Shown: positions 49,101 to 62,000 of the stretch, piece by piece
How positions within the stretch are numbered: position 1 is the first letter of the stretch
Layout of the letters: each line of letters begins with the position of its first letter
Assembly: GCA_022266195.1 (NCBI GenBank)
Contig: WHVY01000010.1
Span: forward strand, 1,624,501 to 1,688,500
DNA length: 64,000 nt
Direction of reading: 5' to 3'
Origin: Tetranychus cinnabarinus
Lineage: Eukaryota; Arthropoda; Arachnida; Trombidiformes; Tetranychidae
Made by a program: the position numbers and the translations under genes
The notes under the pieces: model-generated
What the model saw: only the letters and a program-made list of their open reading frames with translations
What the model was told of the DNA's origin: nothing
The model's database searches: none

Positions 49101-52100
49101 ATTTGTCCGTCTCCAAGTTTCACTCCCAATAACACCTAAAGAAACACCTTACTTTTCAATCGCACTCTATCCACCATCTTACCATTGAAACCCATTGGAC
49201 GTACAAATTATTGGTTTGTTGAATTATCTTTCTTTTCAAAATTCAGTGTTTTTGCCTATTGATTAGTGGGTCTCCTCTTTTCACTATTATGTTTCTTTGT
49301 CCTCTGATTTGTTGATTATTTTGTTTCTCTCACCATTTTCAATTCCCAACTTACTTGTAGATGATATTTGTTATGAAAAAACATCTTTCCTAACCTATTC
49401 GTGATTTGTCTGATTCAACTTCATAGTTAGTCATCAGTGTAAACTAATCATATTGCTCACTAATGAACTAACTTTTGAAGCCTTTTAAGGATCGATAGAG
49501 AATCTAATGTTTTTCAAAATTACGATCATTAATCATACATTTCATTGGCTTGATATAAGTCTGTAGCTGAATAGTACTTTCATTGATCAACAATACATTT
49601 GAAAGCATCTTAATCGAGAGCAAGAGAGATTAAGAGATGAATAAATAGATTTGGAAAAAATACTAAATAGTTCAAATTACCTCCTTTATCCTTCACTTGA
49701 ATTATCCGTTGAATTTTTTATTTTGTTAATCTAAAACTGTTGATTTTTTTTCTTGAAATTTTGTCAAATTTTCTGTTTCATTATCTAATGGTGCCTCCAA
49801 GAAAGTGTATTGGTACTGATTTTAATTTTATCATTTATAATGCTTTATTGCATTATTACATTGATTTGAGCTTGATTTATAACCATGTTTTTAGCAGATT
49901 GAAAGAGACTAAAGAGTTTCAAGTTTTTCTAACCTTTTTTTAGTAGCAATCAATTTTAATGATGATCACAAAACTATTAAATATCACCAATACACTTTCC
50001 CAGTCATCACATCCAATCTAGACAATTATGGGAAGCGACTTGTGTTAACATTGAATCTCTCATTCCTCTGTAATTAAATTAGGTATTACAATTTACAATT
50101 GATGTTAAAACTTAAAGTGAATGAGTGATTATATAAATAACAAATTGAATGTTCATCGATCTGGTGAAAATCAAGTAATTAAAACTAAATAATAATATGG
50201 AATTCAATTGTATGATCAATAGACCTAAATCAACTTCAATTCAATCTACTTCATTCATTCAGCTTTAAAACCTGAAAAGACGTTTTGTTGTGATAATTAT
50301 GGATTGAACACACAAAATACAAATGTACTCATTCCTAAAATCTAAGCAATAACAAATTTGATTTATCTTAAAACGTGTCTGTCCCTTTATTTCACCAAAT
50401 TTTCATTATCTTGGTCAATAATTGAATATCTTAATAATTTTTTTCTTTATCATTTTCTAGACAGTCCGATAAGTAATGGTGACCAATTGAATGGAAGTTC
50501 AAATGAGCGACAAAATGAAGACGAACGTCAAAAACCAATACAAGAATTGATTGCAACGGAAGAAGTTTATGTACATGATTTAAAGAATGTAATTAGTGTA
50601 TTTGAAAAGCCATTACGGCGATCCAATGTGATATCGAGTGAATCATTAGACACAATTTTCCTCAACTGGACTAGTTTACTTGAATTCAACTCTAAATTTC
50701 TGCAAGCTTTACTCGAACGGCGTGCCTATTATTTGCAAAATAGTGATGGAACTGTTGAACTGATTGGTGATATTATTGTTGAATATATTCCTGGAATGAT
50801 TGATATCTATATTGGCTTTTGTAGTCACCAGTTGAAAGCTGCTAAATTGTTGCAAAAGAAGACTGAGAATGATGAAGCATTCCGAGAAATAGCAAAAAAA
50901 TGCTCAATGAACAGGAAAACAAATGGCCTGCCATTAGGAGCTTATCTGCTTAAACCAATGCAGAGGATAACCAAATATCCTTTAGTTGTAAAGAAAATTT
51001 TATCAAATACTCCAAACGATCATCCAGATCGTGAATCTTGCGAACGAGCTTATGAGTTGGCACAAAATTTGTGTGATGCGGTTAATGAGGCCTGTCGAAG
51101 TCAAGAAAATGAAGAGCGTCTTGATTGGATTCAAAATCACGTTAAATGTGAAGGCATCGATCAAAATATTCATTTTAACTCAATGACCAAATTTATGGGA
51201 CCACGTTTGATCTTAAATTCAGGATGTTTAACCAAAGTCAACTCTGGCAAAGAATTAGTCGCCTTTTTGTTCAATGACTTTTTCCTCTTAACTGTACCTG
51301 TTAATCAATCTGCTCGTTTCAATAATCTTTGGGCTTCTGAAAAAGGAATGGCTAATTCATACAGAATGTACAAAAGGCCAATATTTTTAAATGACATGGA
51401 ACTAGTTGATGATGCGACACTCCAATCAGTTCCCAACGGAATACTGAACTCATCACCATCATTTACTTCCCCATTTTCCTCTGAGAACCTGAATTTCATT
51501 TTGAAGATAAAATCAACGGAACGGATTTATACTTTCAAAGCGACATCTAATAATGATCGCAACAATTGGATACGCAGTATAAATTTGGCTAAGCATGAAT
51601 ATTCAGAAAAGCTTGGTCAACGTAGAAGTCGTTTAAGTTTATCTTTAAGTAAGTAATAATTACGCTCATTGCTATTATCATTATAATACAATGTATAATG
51701 TCTTATTGGATGTTATTTACAATCAATTATTATATTTTTACTTTTTAACAGACGAACCTCCAGGAAATGGTATCGGTCGATTACTGGTAACAGTATTAGA
51801 AGCTGTCCAATTATTTACTCGTAATTCAACACTAAATAGTTATTGCCGTGTTAATGTTGGGGACAAATCTTCAGATCAATCAAAATATAGACAAATTTCC
51901 GAAACCAAAGTAGCCAGATCTTGTTTTCCCACCGAAAGAGATAAAACAAACAACCATGGATTGGTGCTATTTACAGCAAATTGGAATTATTCAATGCAAT
52001 TTATTCTGAAAGAACCTCTTCAAAATACTTTTTTAACATTAGCTTGTTTCGATGAAGATCCATTTGCTCCCGATTGTAAGTATAAGTCATAATATTATAG

Positions 52101-52326
52101 CAATCAAGAAATTTCTATTGAATCATTTTTATACTTATTTACCTTTTTTCAATATTTTGTAGTACTTATCGGACAAAGCACTCTATCACTTGACGATCTT
52201 GCGGAAGAGATTAAAGACACGACTGCTCGACCACTGACCAAAGCATGTAAACTAAAATGTGCTGATAAAATTGGCATGAACATAAACCCAGTCGTCTATT
52301 TGAAATTAGACTTGCTACTTTTTTAA
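43184..52326 (+). CDS. Itsn: Intersectin, long form with DH-PH-C2 (Dap160/ITSN)
   Basis: Nine exons join in frame: 43184-46123, 46319-46381, 46460-46537, 46999-47278, 47558-47749, 50461-51648, 51752-52075 and 52163-52326 (eight intervals if the weak GTTACT donor at 46538 is accepted as written). They give 1742 residues (human ITSN1-L 1721). Domain order: three EH domains (about residues 18-335), a KERRQ-rich coiled coil (about 385-680), SH3-A (725-783), SH3-B (850-905), SH3-C (922-978), SH3-D (KKPEIVRVIAPYKATGPEQ..), SH3-E (VMSLYPFVAQHDDELSF..), DH (PIQELIATEEVYVHDLKNV.. KPMQRITKYPLVVKKIL), PH and C2. Intersectin scaffolds clathrin pits and synaptic vesicle recycling, and its DH-PH tail activates Cdc42. 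Drosophila Dap160 lacks DH-PH-C2, so this lineage keeps the ancestral long tail. Read-through of two donors would give short forms ending after SH3-D or SH3-E. Confidence 0.95.
43229..44230 (+). repeat. Three tandem 333-bp copies encoding EH domains
   Basis: The codon for the invariant Trp of EEW/NEW lies at 43238, 43571 and 43904, a period of exactly 333 bp (111 residues). The copies share long identical strings such as ACCACAAGCAAGGAATATT and CTAGCTCAAATATGGGC. All three are within one exon. Confidence 0.95.
47750..50460 (+). other. 2.7 kb intron of intersectin between SH3-E and DH exons
   Basis: By far the longest intersectin intron. The plus strand is pyrimidine-rich (48.1-49.4 kb), giving Ser/Leu/Phe-rich frames without recognisable domains. 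Read-through from the SH3-E exon gives six more codons and a TGA at about 47764, the position where vertebrate short intersectin also ends. Confidence 0.7.
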
Positions 52327-53115
52327 ATGCTCCAATCTTGAATGGTTTTCATTTGCTTTAAGATTGTTCACTTTATTATTTATTTATTTTTCTAGCTGTA
52401 ACATACTTAGCCACCAACACTTTGTACTTAATGTGTAGACAACACTTGTCACTTGATCATACTCACAATTCAACCATCATTTATACCATTCAATTAAATT
52501 TGATTCAATTACCATGTAAATTTCTTTCCATTTTGATTGTAAATCACGACTGATCAGAGCTTAGATTTCACCATCGATATCATTTCACCGAAATACTTTC
52601 AATCATCAAACCATACTGTTAATGGCTAATAAATATTCAATTCACATTCTCGGATGGATTACATGAACTGTATTATTTATATTTAATGTATCAGCTCATT
52701 TAGCTCATTAGCACATATTCAGCCATGATTTAAGTATCAATATTCAATAACATTCAAATTTCTATCTGAATGTTCAGTTGATATGAATTTACAATTCAAA
52801 TCCTTTCAAATTAATCTGTTTGACTACCAATTACATTGTATATTCAATGTATAATATGGACACAGATGGTTCAACGCAGCTCACCAACACTTCCCAGTCA
52901 ATAAATTTCTTTCAAGTTTAATGGCAAAACTGTACAATTGTGTTACACCTTATTTTTGAACGCAGAAATCATTGTTTCACTTGCATTGATAAAATTTTAC
53001 GCCATAATGTCTTAGCATTGACGCAGGATTCTGAGCATTTCATGCAAAAAATCGTATTTTTTGCGTACAATGGGCGTAGGCAAACAATGGGGTAATCTCA
53101 ATGAGCGTTGGCCAT
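52327..53115. other. 3' flank of intersectin
   Basis: AT-rich, with no ORF. An AATAAA at 52628-52633 could end the intersectin transcript. A perfect 9-bp inverted repeat with a 3-base spacer (GCAAAAAAT-cgt-ATTTTTTGC) occupies 53044-53064. Confidence 0.5.
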
Positions 53116-53490
53116 TCATTTGAAATACGCGCGTCTACTGATAACTTCCGTTGCTGTTGACCAGAATGAATCAATGGAATTAATATTACAAGCTAAGTTT
53201 CGCCTTTTTACTGCTGCCATAGACTTGATAACACCATCCATTTGATGCTTCGATAAATTGTAATTAACAATGAGACTGCCAATAATTGCATTGAACAATT
53301 CATTACTTTGGTTATCCACTGCAAATCCTTCACTTTCTGTTGAACTCATTGAATCAATAGATGATACATTGTTGTCATCGCATTGTAATACATGGTCAAC
53401 TTCCTCATGGATTGAATTTTCATTTAAATTGTTGATCCATTGTTGTCTCAAAATATTCGATGATCGATGCCAAGTACGAGAAGGAATCAT
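53116..53490 (-). CDS. Orphan ORF, 124 residues, unknown
   Basis: Open from 53505 but with TTG there, so the first ATG is at 53490. The sequence has no recognised domain. The N-terminal part contains SRTWHRSSNILRQQWINNL, the middle is acidic and Ser-rich, and the end has LIVNYNLSKHQMDGVIKSM and VKRRNLACNINSID. It is divergent from the 53731 ORF with about 240 bases between the starts, in a repeat-rich zone. It could be a terminal exon of a larger gene, a relic of a transposon, or a real small gene. Confidence 0.3.
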   Translation of the reverse strand: MIPSRTWHRSSNILRQQWINNLNENSIHEEVDHVLQCDDNNVSSIDSMSSTESEGFAVDNQSNELFNAIIGSLIVNYNLSKHQMDGVIKSMAAVKRRNLACNINSIDSFWSTATEVISRRAYFK

Positions 53491-53730
53491 CTTAATTGAT
53501 TTCAATTTTCAGATGAATTAATACACAAAGATAGGAAATAAGATTAGATAAGTTTCCAAAGATTATTCACATTGATTTCATTAATACTACACATGCCCAA
53601 TGACGTCTACTGGTCATCTATTTCCGTGTCCTGATTGCAATTCGTACTATTAAACATCAGTGAATCGTAATTTAAATTTTTCGTGAAATATATCATTCAA
53701 TTAAATTTGAATTAACTGTGCTCATTGACC

Positions 53731-54207
53731 ATGGATACTATGCCACCATTCACTCGTAAAAGAAAAGCGTTTGAAAACGACAATAATGATTGGAATAGTG
53801 TTTCAAAGCCATGTGGAAGTAAGAAAAGCATGTCTAGTCATTGCAATGAGAACGCCAGAGGATCCATGACAAAGAAACCAAATACTCGTTCAAAAAATAA
53901 AATCACAGTGCCGCCGGGACAACCACGGTTTATGAACTTTGTAAATGACAAACAAGTATCATCTATGCTAATTTCGAATGCCAATACACAACATAGTGTG
54001 AAGACAAAGTTGCCATCGAAGTTACAAGATGGCAAAGTGTTTCTTTGTTTACTTGGAACCAGCAATGATATGATATTTATAACTCCATTCATCATTGCAG
54101 TTAATGAAAAAGACATTCCAAAGAAAAATGAAAGTGATGAATTATTTGTCAGGTTCAGAGTAAGTCATTGTTCATATGCAGGAAAAGTATTGCTATCATC
54201 AGGTTAG
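53731..54207 (+). CDS. Orphan ORF, about 158 residues, unknown
   Basis: Starts at the ATG at 53731 (the frame begins two codons earlier with TTG) and reads MDTMPPFTRKRKAFEN. The first 80 residues are very basic, with KR-rich strings resembling nuclear localisation signals (FTRKRK, KKPNTRSKNK). The second half is more globular: KVFLCLLGTSNDMIFITPFIIAV and FVRFRVSHCSYAGKVLL. A potential splice donor (CAGGTTAGT) lies at 54200-54208, so this may be the first exon of a longer gene whose later exons I could not find. The family is unknown. Confidence 0.35.
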   Translation: MDTMPPFTRKRKAFENDNNDWNSVSKPCGSKKSMSSHCNENARGSMTKKPNTRSKNKITVPPGQPRFMNFVNDKQVSSMLISNANTQHSVKTKLPSKLQDGKVFLCLLGTSNDMIFITPFIIAVNEKDIPKKNESDELFVRFRVSHCSYAGKVLLSSG

Positions 54208-54233
54208 TTTCAATTGACATCAAGCAATTAATC

Positions 54234-54381
54234 TTTACAGTCATTAGAGCTGTAAGACATTAGAACGTAATGTTAACTGAATAGTTAACATTACGTTAAG
54301 AGATTGAGACCAACTACACCTATTCAGGTTCATGATGGAGTAAGAGGTGCATCTCAGATTATCAGCTCTAATGACTGTAAA
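54234..54381. repeat. Nested perfect inverted repeats (148 bp)
   Basis: The outer arms are 18 bp and perfect: TTTACAGTCATTAGAGCT at 54234-54251 and its reverse complement at 54364-54381. Inside lies a perfect 15-bp palindrome with a 4-base loop: AACGTAATGTTAACT at 54264-54278 and its complement at 54283-54297. This is compatible with a MITE-like remnant or a structured RNA. Confidence 0.85.
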
Positions 54382-54969
54382 AATTATTATATGCATATGC
54401 AGTCTTATATTAATAGGTTTTCATATTGGAACACGAAAAAAAAATATTTTCGACTCGCAAACTTTTCGACTTTTGACTTACAAACTAAAATACATGTAGA
54501 TTCCAAATGAACTGTCTTGTTCAAAATTTTCACTGTCTTCTTCATTCTTAACATTGTCTCACCCATTCTTAAAGGATTAAAGTTTCACACTTGCTTTTAC
54601 GACCAGTGTCCTCTTCAATGTTAACACTGTCTTCTTCATTCTTTAAAGATGTCTCCGTCAAAAGCAATTTTCTGTAATATCATATGATATTTGCTTTATG
54701 CCAATGTAATGCAGTAGTTCGTCTAATAACTTTTATCTGAAGCTTTTGCGGGAACGTGGACTTTAATTATTCTAGAGATATTTGAATAACTGTTGAATAA
54801 TGAGTGATGTTAGTAATGAATGACTTTTTATGCTGACATTACAATAAAATTACTATCTCTTGAATTGATAATTGAGACATAAATTGCAATTGAATTCAAG
54901 ACGAAATGATTCGAAACCATTTTAACGTCATATTCACTTTTACTTAATCTCGAATTTCACACACCGAAC

Positions 54970-55064
54970 ATTTCAGTTAACCGAAAATCGAAGGGATCTG
55001 TTTTACAGAAGTAGAAAATTCTATTTCCCGAGATAAGCGCATTTTTTGGTTGCCCATTAAAATC
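54970..55064 (-). repeat. Diverged fragment of the 673-bp hairpin repeat family
   Basis: Aligns with 23311-23410 of the right arm: CAGTT-AACYGAAAATCG, TCTGTTTTACAGA, ATTTC near the middle, then TTTTGGTTGCCCATTAAAAT against TCTGGTTACCCATCAAAAT. The similarity is partial but in order over about 95 bases, showing that the family is dispersed. Confidence 0.6.
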
Positions 55065-56044
55065 TATTATACCAGAAAAAAAGAGTTCGATGAGTAAATC
55101 TGGTTGCTCAACTGTTCAAAAGACATCGAATTTTTCACCTAAATTCATTATGAGACTGATAACGATAATGTCTAACATTTTTGCTTTTTCATTTTTCTTT
55201 CTAAATCACTGTCTAATTATCTTTCTATTTATGTCTAAGACTTTGATAAGATTTCCTTTTCCAGGAAACTGTTCTATTCTTTTGTTCCGTTTAAATTGGT
55301 ATAAATACCAATTGATTTTCAATAATTAATTGTCTTTTTATGTTCTAATTTTCATCCACGTTAAGTTCCAATATTTCTGTTTAAAACAATTTAATAAGTG
55401 AAACACATTTAAAAAATAAGTTCTTCCTGAACCCTCTTTGAAATACAGTCAATTTTCATTTAATAAAATTTCCTTTTGTTTAAACCTGATATTCAAGACT
55501 AAGTCTAATTGTTCATTACCCCTGTAAAGTATTGTGAAAATACGATTTTCCATCTTTACTCTTAATTGTGTTTAAGTGCATCCTCAAGATTGCCTTGTGT
55601 CTAAAGTCCAACAATTGAAAAGACTAAGTCTATGCTGTTAGAGCTTAAAGCTAGCGAACTCATCTTAATATTCCTGATACTGGTATCTGAGCTTTGCTGT
55701 TCAACCCTCAGCTTGTTTTGGTTGGAATTTGGTTTTATTGTTTAAAAGCTTTATTACTCGCTCGTGCCTAGTTAGCTGTTATACGCTAGTTTACCTGTCT
55801 AAGACGAACTGAACTAACAACATTCTTATGGTCAGGTTTGAGGTTACTAATCCTAGTAATTCCGGTCAACTTAAAGTAAATCCTACAATAGTCTAAGACT
55901 TGTTCCAGTCGAACCCTGGTGATCCTAAAAGAACCTGAGCAATCAGGATTTGAAAGGCTGATTTATCTTCTGAGTGAATAAATTGTGTTTGATTTGTACG
56001 CAATTGAAGTGAATTTATTTAATTTGGTGAATTAGTTTAAAACT
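55065..56044 (+). other. Leader of the retroelement; 5' LTR boundary not determined
   Basis: No host gene is seen. GTCTAAGAC (55233, 55797, 55891) and GACTAAGTC (55498, 55622) recur here as in the downstream element, so the element probably begins at or before 55.2 kb. An AATAAA at 55976-55981 could belong to an LTR. A TGGTGATCC at 55917 resembles the start of a primer-binding site but is not preceded by a clear CA end. Without the 3' LTR the boundaries cannot be fixed. Confidence 0.4.
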
Positions 56045-59000
56045 ATGAACTCTTCCTTTCAAATGGCGACCACGGCAGGATTGCCATTGAATTCCTGTCA
56101 CAAGACTGACTATTGTTTCACAGTGACGGAAAGTGATAAAAGTGATAAAAATGAACAGAGTGATCAGAATGATCCAAGTGATGCTGATAAAAGTGCGAAT
56201 CAGTCTAAGACTTCGACATCACAAACCCAAACGAGTGTATTTTCAAAACATTACATCAAAGATATGGACTCAACAGAAATGAAACTTTGGCTGAAAAATT
56301 GGCAAGTACGTTTTATTGACAATGACGAGATAGTTCGTGAAAAGTTCTACGATGCAATCCAAACAATGTTTGCTCTCGAAAGTGTATACGATGCAACCGA
56401 TGAAATGGTTGGTGAAACTTGTTTTAATGCATTGATGGGAAGAAGTAAATTTCCTGATTGGATGAAAGAACTCAGAGCCCAAGGCGTAGTTGAACATGAT
56501 TTGAGAGAGATAATCAGAAAAATGGGATTCGACCCACCGACGATGATGCTGACTAGTGACACATCAATTAGAAAATTGCCGATAGCATCTCCTGCGAAAA
56601 GATTACTCGAATCTATGGTAAAGAAATGGGCTAAGCCTGAACCAACTATCCCTGTTACTCGACAAATTGTCAATCCTGGTGTTAATATTGACGAGATATT
56701 AGATAGAACTTTGCCAGATAGTTTACACAGCCCTGCCTTAGGCAACAATGCAACTGTGACTAGACAACAGATTGAAGATGAAGATGAAAATGAACATCCT
56801 GATACAGATGAAGATGAACCTCGTGTGTTTGATGAACCTTTAGTTCAACCGACAGTTCCGAAACAACAACCGATTACAGTTCCTAAAGTTGATGAGAAAG
56901 CTAAGGTCGACTCTAAACCTTATGTACGCTGTAAGCCAAAATTGCCTAAACTTCCTGTTTATACGCAAGATGCAATGGATCCTTGGCAATGGTTACAAAC
57001 CGTCAAAAGAATATTATCTTTGGAACGCTGTCATGATGACGATAAGCTGTACGTTTTGCAAAAATCGATGGCTTATGATTTTTTGCCCTACGCTAAAATC
57101 TTAGATAAGGAAAAGCACACAAGTGAAACTTATATTTCTGCATTAGAAGACAAACTCAGAAATCCAGCAGTTATTTCACAAGCGACTTCAGAATTTCACC
57201 AGTGTAAATGGAATTTTGATTCACACCCTGCTGAATTTATTAGAAAGTTGGAAACGATGGTAATCAAGGTTAAAGGTGAACCTTCACCTCAAGAATTCAT
57301 TCAAGACGTGCTGATAAGGTTACCAGCAGAAGTCAAAGACTCATTATTCAGATCCAAATCAGTCCAAGACATACAAGATTTGACTGCCGCTTTGGTTAAT
57401 GAATATAACATTGAGTTGAGAAAACGTTCTGAACGTAAGGAATCCTACAAGGATAAGAAAGGAGATGAGAAAAAGCATGCTGCCGTTAATGTTGGAGCTA
57501 GTGGAAGTGGTACTAGTGGAGCATCAGCATCCTCATCATCTAATCGTGCAGTGAAACCACCTTTCAGGTGCTATAATTGCAACAATTTGGGTCATTCGTC
57601 GAGAGAATGCCGTCAACCCAGAAGGTCTAAGACCAGTGAAAATCCTAATTCTAACAAGAATGAAGGTCGAACTGAACGATTTCAACCCGCTCAGTTAAGG
57701 ATGGCTAATGCACCAACATTTGGTCAAAGCCAGAATCAACAAAATTCGAATCAGCCACAGGCTAAAGAATCAGCTAATTTGGTACAAGAAATCAATACAG
57801 TTAATGCATATATGGCGAGAGCACCAGCTAAAGAATATTTGTTCATGACAAATGAGAATGGTAATCATCAAGTGGAATTGATCACCAAGATAGATCCATC
57901 ACCAAGAAACTTTCCGACAGTCAGATTGACTTTATGTTACCCAACGAGGGAGATATTTAAAGTAGGTGATGTATTGCTAGACACTGGCGCTTGTACATCG
58001 TGTATTGATTATCAATTTGCCCAGAAATTGAAAGCCTTCATTATGAAGTCGAATGTTTCAGTTCGAGGTATAATTGCCGATGCCTGCCAAACAGTTGAAG
58101 GAGCCGCTTATGCTATTATGAAGCATCCGAAAATGTCTAAGACAAGAATAATCAAGTTCCAGGTAATGAAAGATTTGGAACCAGTAATGGTCTTAGGTAA
58201 TCGATTCGCCGACGTATATTTTGTTGGAATGGTAAATCATGGAGGTAGATACCAAGTGAATTTACGAGAAAGTGTTGAAAGCGAATGGCTAAGCCCTGAG
58301 ATCGCTTTCCGATTTTGCACAGCTGAAGAATCCTGGGGATTGCTGAATGTGCCTGAAATTCCCTCTGTTAATGCAATCAGAGAGACCGTTGCAAATCTGA
58401 TACTTGATAGTTTGCCGTATTCACCATGGATGGATGAAGAATTAAATTCAAGCTGTCAATTTCCACAAATGGAAGTGGAACGACTTCATTATATTCAAGA
58501 AATGTCTAAGACCCCGGAATTCGAGAATGTAATGCCGATTTATTTTCAAGTTGAAAATACCGAGCTACAATTAGCTGAACGATTGATGAAAAGGATGGAT
58601 CCTAAATTAAATGCTGAAAAACGACAAGAATTGTTAACTGTTCTTATGGAGTTTCAAGAAGTTTTCAGTAAGACTAAGTCTGATATGGGATTAGTTCCTT
58701 GGCAGAAATGGCCGATAAAGATAGATATTGGAGATCAGAAGATTCCGCATCAACAACCGTACCCATGCACAATTGAGAAACGACGTGAGTTTCAGAAAAT
58801 AATTGCCGAATTGATTAAGCATGACATTGTTGAAAAAAGTAATGCTCCTGGTGGATCTCCTGCAATGTTGATTGGTAAACCTGACGGTAGTTTCAGACTA
58901 TTAAATGATTTAAGAGCCGTCAACAGACTAACGAATGTTATCTTTCACCCTATGCCAAGAATTGATGATTGTTTGGAAGCAATCAGAGGAACTAAGTTCT

Positions 59001-62000
59001 TTAATATGTTTGACCTTTACCAAGGCTATTTTCAAATTGAAATCCCTCCGTCTGAACGAGGTAAAACAGTGTTTTTGACGCCTGATGGTAAATACCAGTA
59101 TAAAAGGTTGCCTATGGGCCTAGCTTGTGCACCTTTCGAGTTTCAACGACTTATGAACACAGTTCTGAATGGTTTGAACTATACCGAATGCTTAGGATAC
59201 TTTGACGATATTCCAGTTATGGGAAAAAGTTGGTCAGAACTTTTGTATAATACAAGATTGGTTTTGGATCGACTTCGGGACTGGAACTTAAAAATTAAGA
59301 CTGATAAATGTCAGTTTGGTGTAACTGAATTAGTGCTGTTAGGACATCTTGTCAATGGAGATGGGATTCGACCTGACCCTAACAAAGTGACTGCACTCAA
59401 AAAATTGCCGTATCCTACCAGTGTGAAACAACTTCAATCGATAATGGGTTGTTACAACTATTTTTCAAGGTATATCAAGAATTATTCAACTTTGGCTTCG
59501 CCTTTGTATAAGTTAATTTCCAAGGAAAGGAAATTCAAGATGTTAAAGCAAGATCATCAAGCGTTAGATGAATTGAAAAATGCCTTAATTGAGGAAACGA
59601 TGTTAGTTCACTTTGACCCAGAATTAAAAAAGAAACTAACAGTTGATGCAAGCGACGTTGCGGTTGGAGGAATATTGCTTCAAGCAGATCCTGAACAAGA
59701 AATTCCGAGTGAATTTGAATCATTGAATGATGTTCCAATCGAGAAAATTAAGCATTGGAAACCGTTGTACTTCTTTTCTCAGAAGTTGGCGAAACACCAA
59801 CAGAGTTACTCAGTGTCTGAGAAAGAATGCCTAGCAGTTTTAGTGGCGATTAAAAAGTTTAAACATTATTTGGATGGATCAGAATTCTTAGTAGAGACAG
59901 ATCATCATGCATTATGCCAGTTACCCAAATTAAAGTTTAAAAATCAAAGGATGGAGAGATGGCAAATCATCCTCTCGAGCTTCAAGTATAAGGTGATTTA
60001 TACTAAAGGTGATAAACATGGTCCTGATTGTTTATCAAGATACCAAACTGAATGGTCTCCGAAATTGTTAGACCCTGAAGCCGACTTCATAGAAGATTTG
60101 TTTTGGATAAAGTTCATCAACTTTGATGAAAGTGAAATTGACAATGAAATCAACGAATCTGAAGTTAATGAAATCAAATTACTTGATTCATTTGTGAAAC
60201 GCCAGTTTAAAACTATTTACTACTATCATTCAAGTGAAAATTGGAATGAAAAATTGAGAAGTGCTCAAGTCGAAGACATTGAAATAAGTAAAATCATTCT
60301 AAATTTGATTGTTGATCCGAAATCAGAACTGCATAAAAACTATCTGATTATGAACAATTTATTGTTCCGCAAACCAATGTTTGGCCATGATATAAATCGA
60401 GTCGTTATAAACGAAAAGATTTTGAAAGATTTATTTCAAGAGGAACATGAATCTCCTCTTGGTGGACATTTTGGCACCGAAAAAACTTATTTGCAAATTG
60501 CAAGACGCTTTTGGATGGAAAAGCTGTACGAAAAAGTCAAAGACTTATGCCAAAATTGTGAAAAGTGCTACCTTGGAAAATCATCTAATGTTACTTACTC
60601 TGAACCAGCTTTAAAACCGGTTCCTGAAACAATCTTGGAAAGATTGGAGATGGACGCTCAAGGTCCAATTACCTTCAAAAATGGAGCTAAAAAAGTAATA
60701 CTAGTTTTGGTTGATACTCTATCAAGATTTGTTTATGCGAAACTTTTACCAGATCAAAAGTCTAAGACTGTGATAAAGTTTCTAGATGAATATTTCAGCG
60801 AGTTTGGATTTCCTTCAGTAATTCAAACTGATAGAGGGAGAAACTTCCTTTCAGGAGAAGTTGAAAGCCACATGAAAAAGTTAGGGATTAAGCATGAAGT
60901 TTCAAACGCTTATCATCCTCAAAGCCAAGGTACAGTCGAGAGAATCAACAGAACAATTGCAGAACGCTTACGAACTTCAATAATGAACTTAGAAACTATT
61001 GATTTAAAATCATCTTTGGAAAAAGCTATTATAGCGATCAATTCATCAATCCACAAGATTCACAGATTCTCACCATACTATTTAGTGTTTGGCCGATATT
61101 TGAAAAAACCAATTGATTTGCATCTTGATTTGAATTCAACAATCAACGAAACAATTGAAAATTGCCGAAGATTAGCAAGAGAAAGGCTAATTAAACAACA
61201 AAGTTACTATCAAGAAAGACTTCAGTCTACGACTAAGAGAAATCCGTATAAGTTTTTGGACTTATGTTATGTGAAAAACAGTGCACCTTCCTTAGGAACG
61301 ACCAAGAAATTAGTTAACAAATTTTTTGGACCATTTTTTGTTTTGGGAGTAAAACATGGATCAGTACTTTTACTCAATCCTGAAAATCGTGAAAGATTTA
61401 CAAGCAATTTGGAGCTGACAAGACCTCATGTAGGAATTATTCCGGAAAAGTTAATTCAATTGAAAAATGAATTGTTAATTGAAAATGACTTGGTCAACAC
61501 ATTTGAAACAGATGAACAAAATGAACACTTAAGTGAAGCAGATGTATCTAATCTAGATTTAAATCCAATTGATTTAAATGAAACTAATCAAGTTGGAAAT
61601 GTTTCAAGTGTAAGTCTAAGACCAAATGCCGATAATCAAACTTTGCCTGATAGTTTACAAGTTAATATTGACTCTGATTCGAGTGAAAAATCAACAATAA
61701 TTGATGAAAATTGTGCGTCTTCAATTAATCAAGTTCAAAGTTTAAAGAAAAAGAAGAGAAGAAAAAGAAGAAAGTATAATACTGCTAACCGAGAGATTAT
61801 AAGAGATAATCCAGTCATTAGTGGTCAAGATGCTGAAAAACTTGGACCAGTGACCAGAAAAAGAAAAGTTGTCTCAGTAAACTTAATTCAGTTTGAGAGC
61901 TTAAAAAATCTAAAAGGTCTAAGACCAAAAGTGAAAGTATTTAAAATTAGCGCAATTAAAAAATTGGCTATTTTTCGCGCTCATTATGCTTTACAGTTGG

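Noticed and set aside
48414..49188. Ser/Leu/Phe-rich ORFs in the large intersectin intron
   Set aside because: Produced by a pyrimidine-rich strand inside an intron; no domain.
53044..53064. Perfect 9-bp inverted repeat with 3-base loop
   Set aside because: Mostly A/T runs; could arise by chance, and no second copy was seen.
55917..55935. Possible tRNA primer-binding site after TGGTGATCC
   Set aside because: No clear LTR end (CA) before it and no recognised tRNA complement; cannot be supported without the 3' LTR.
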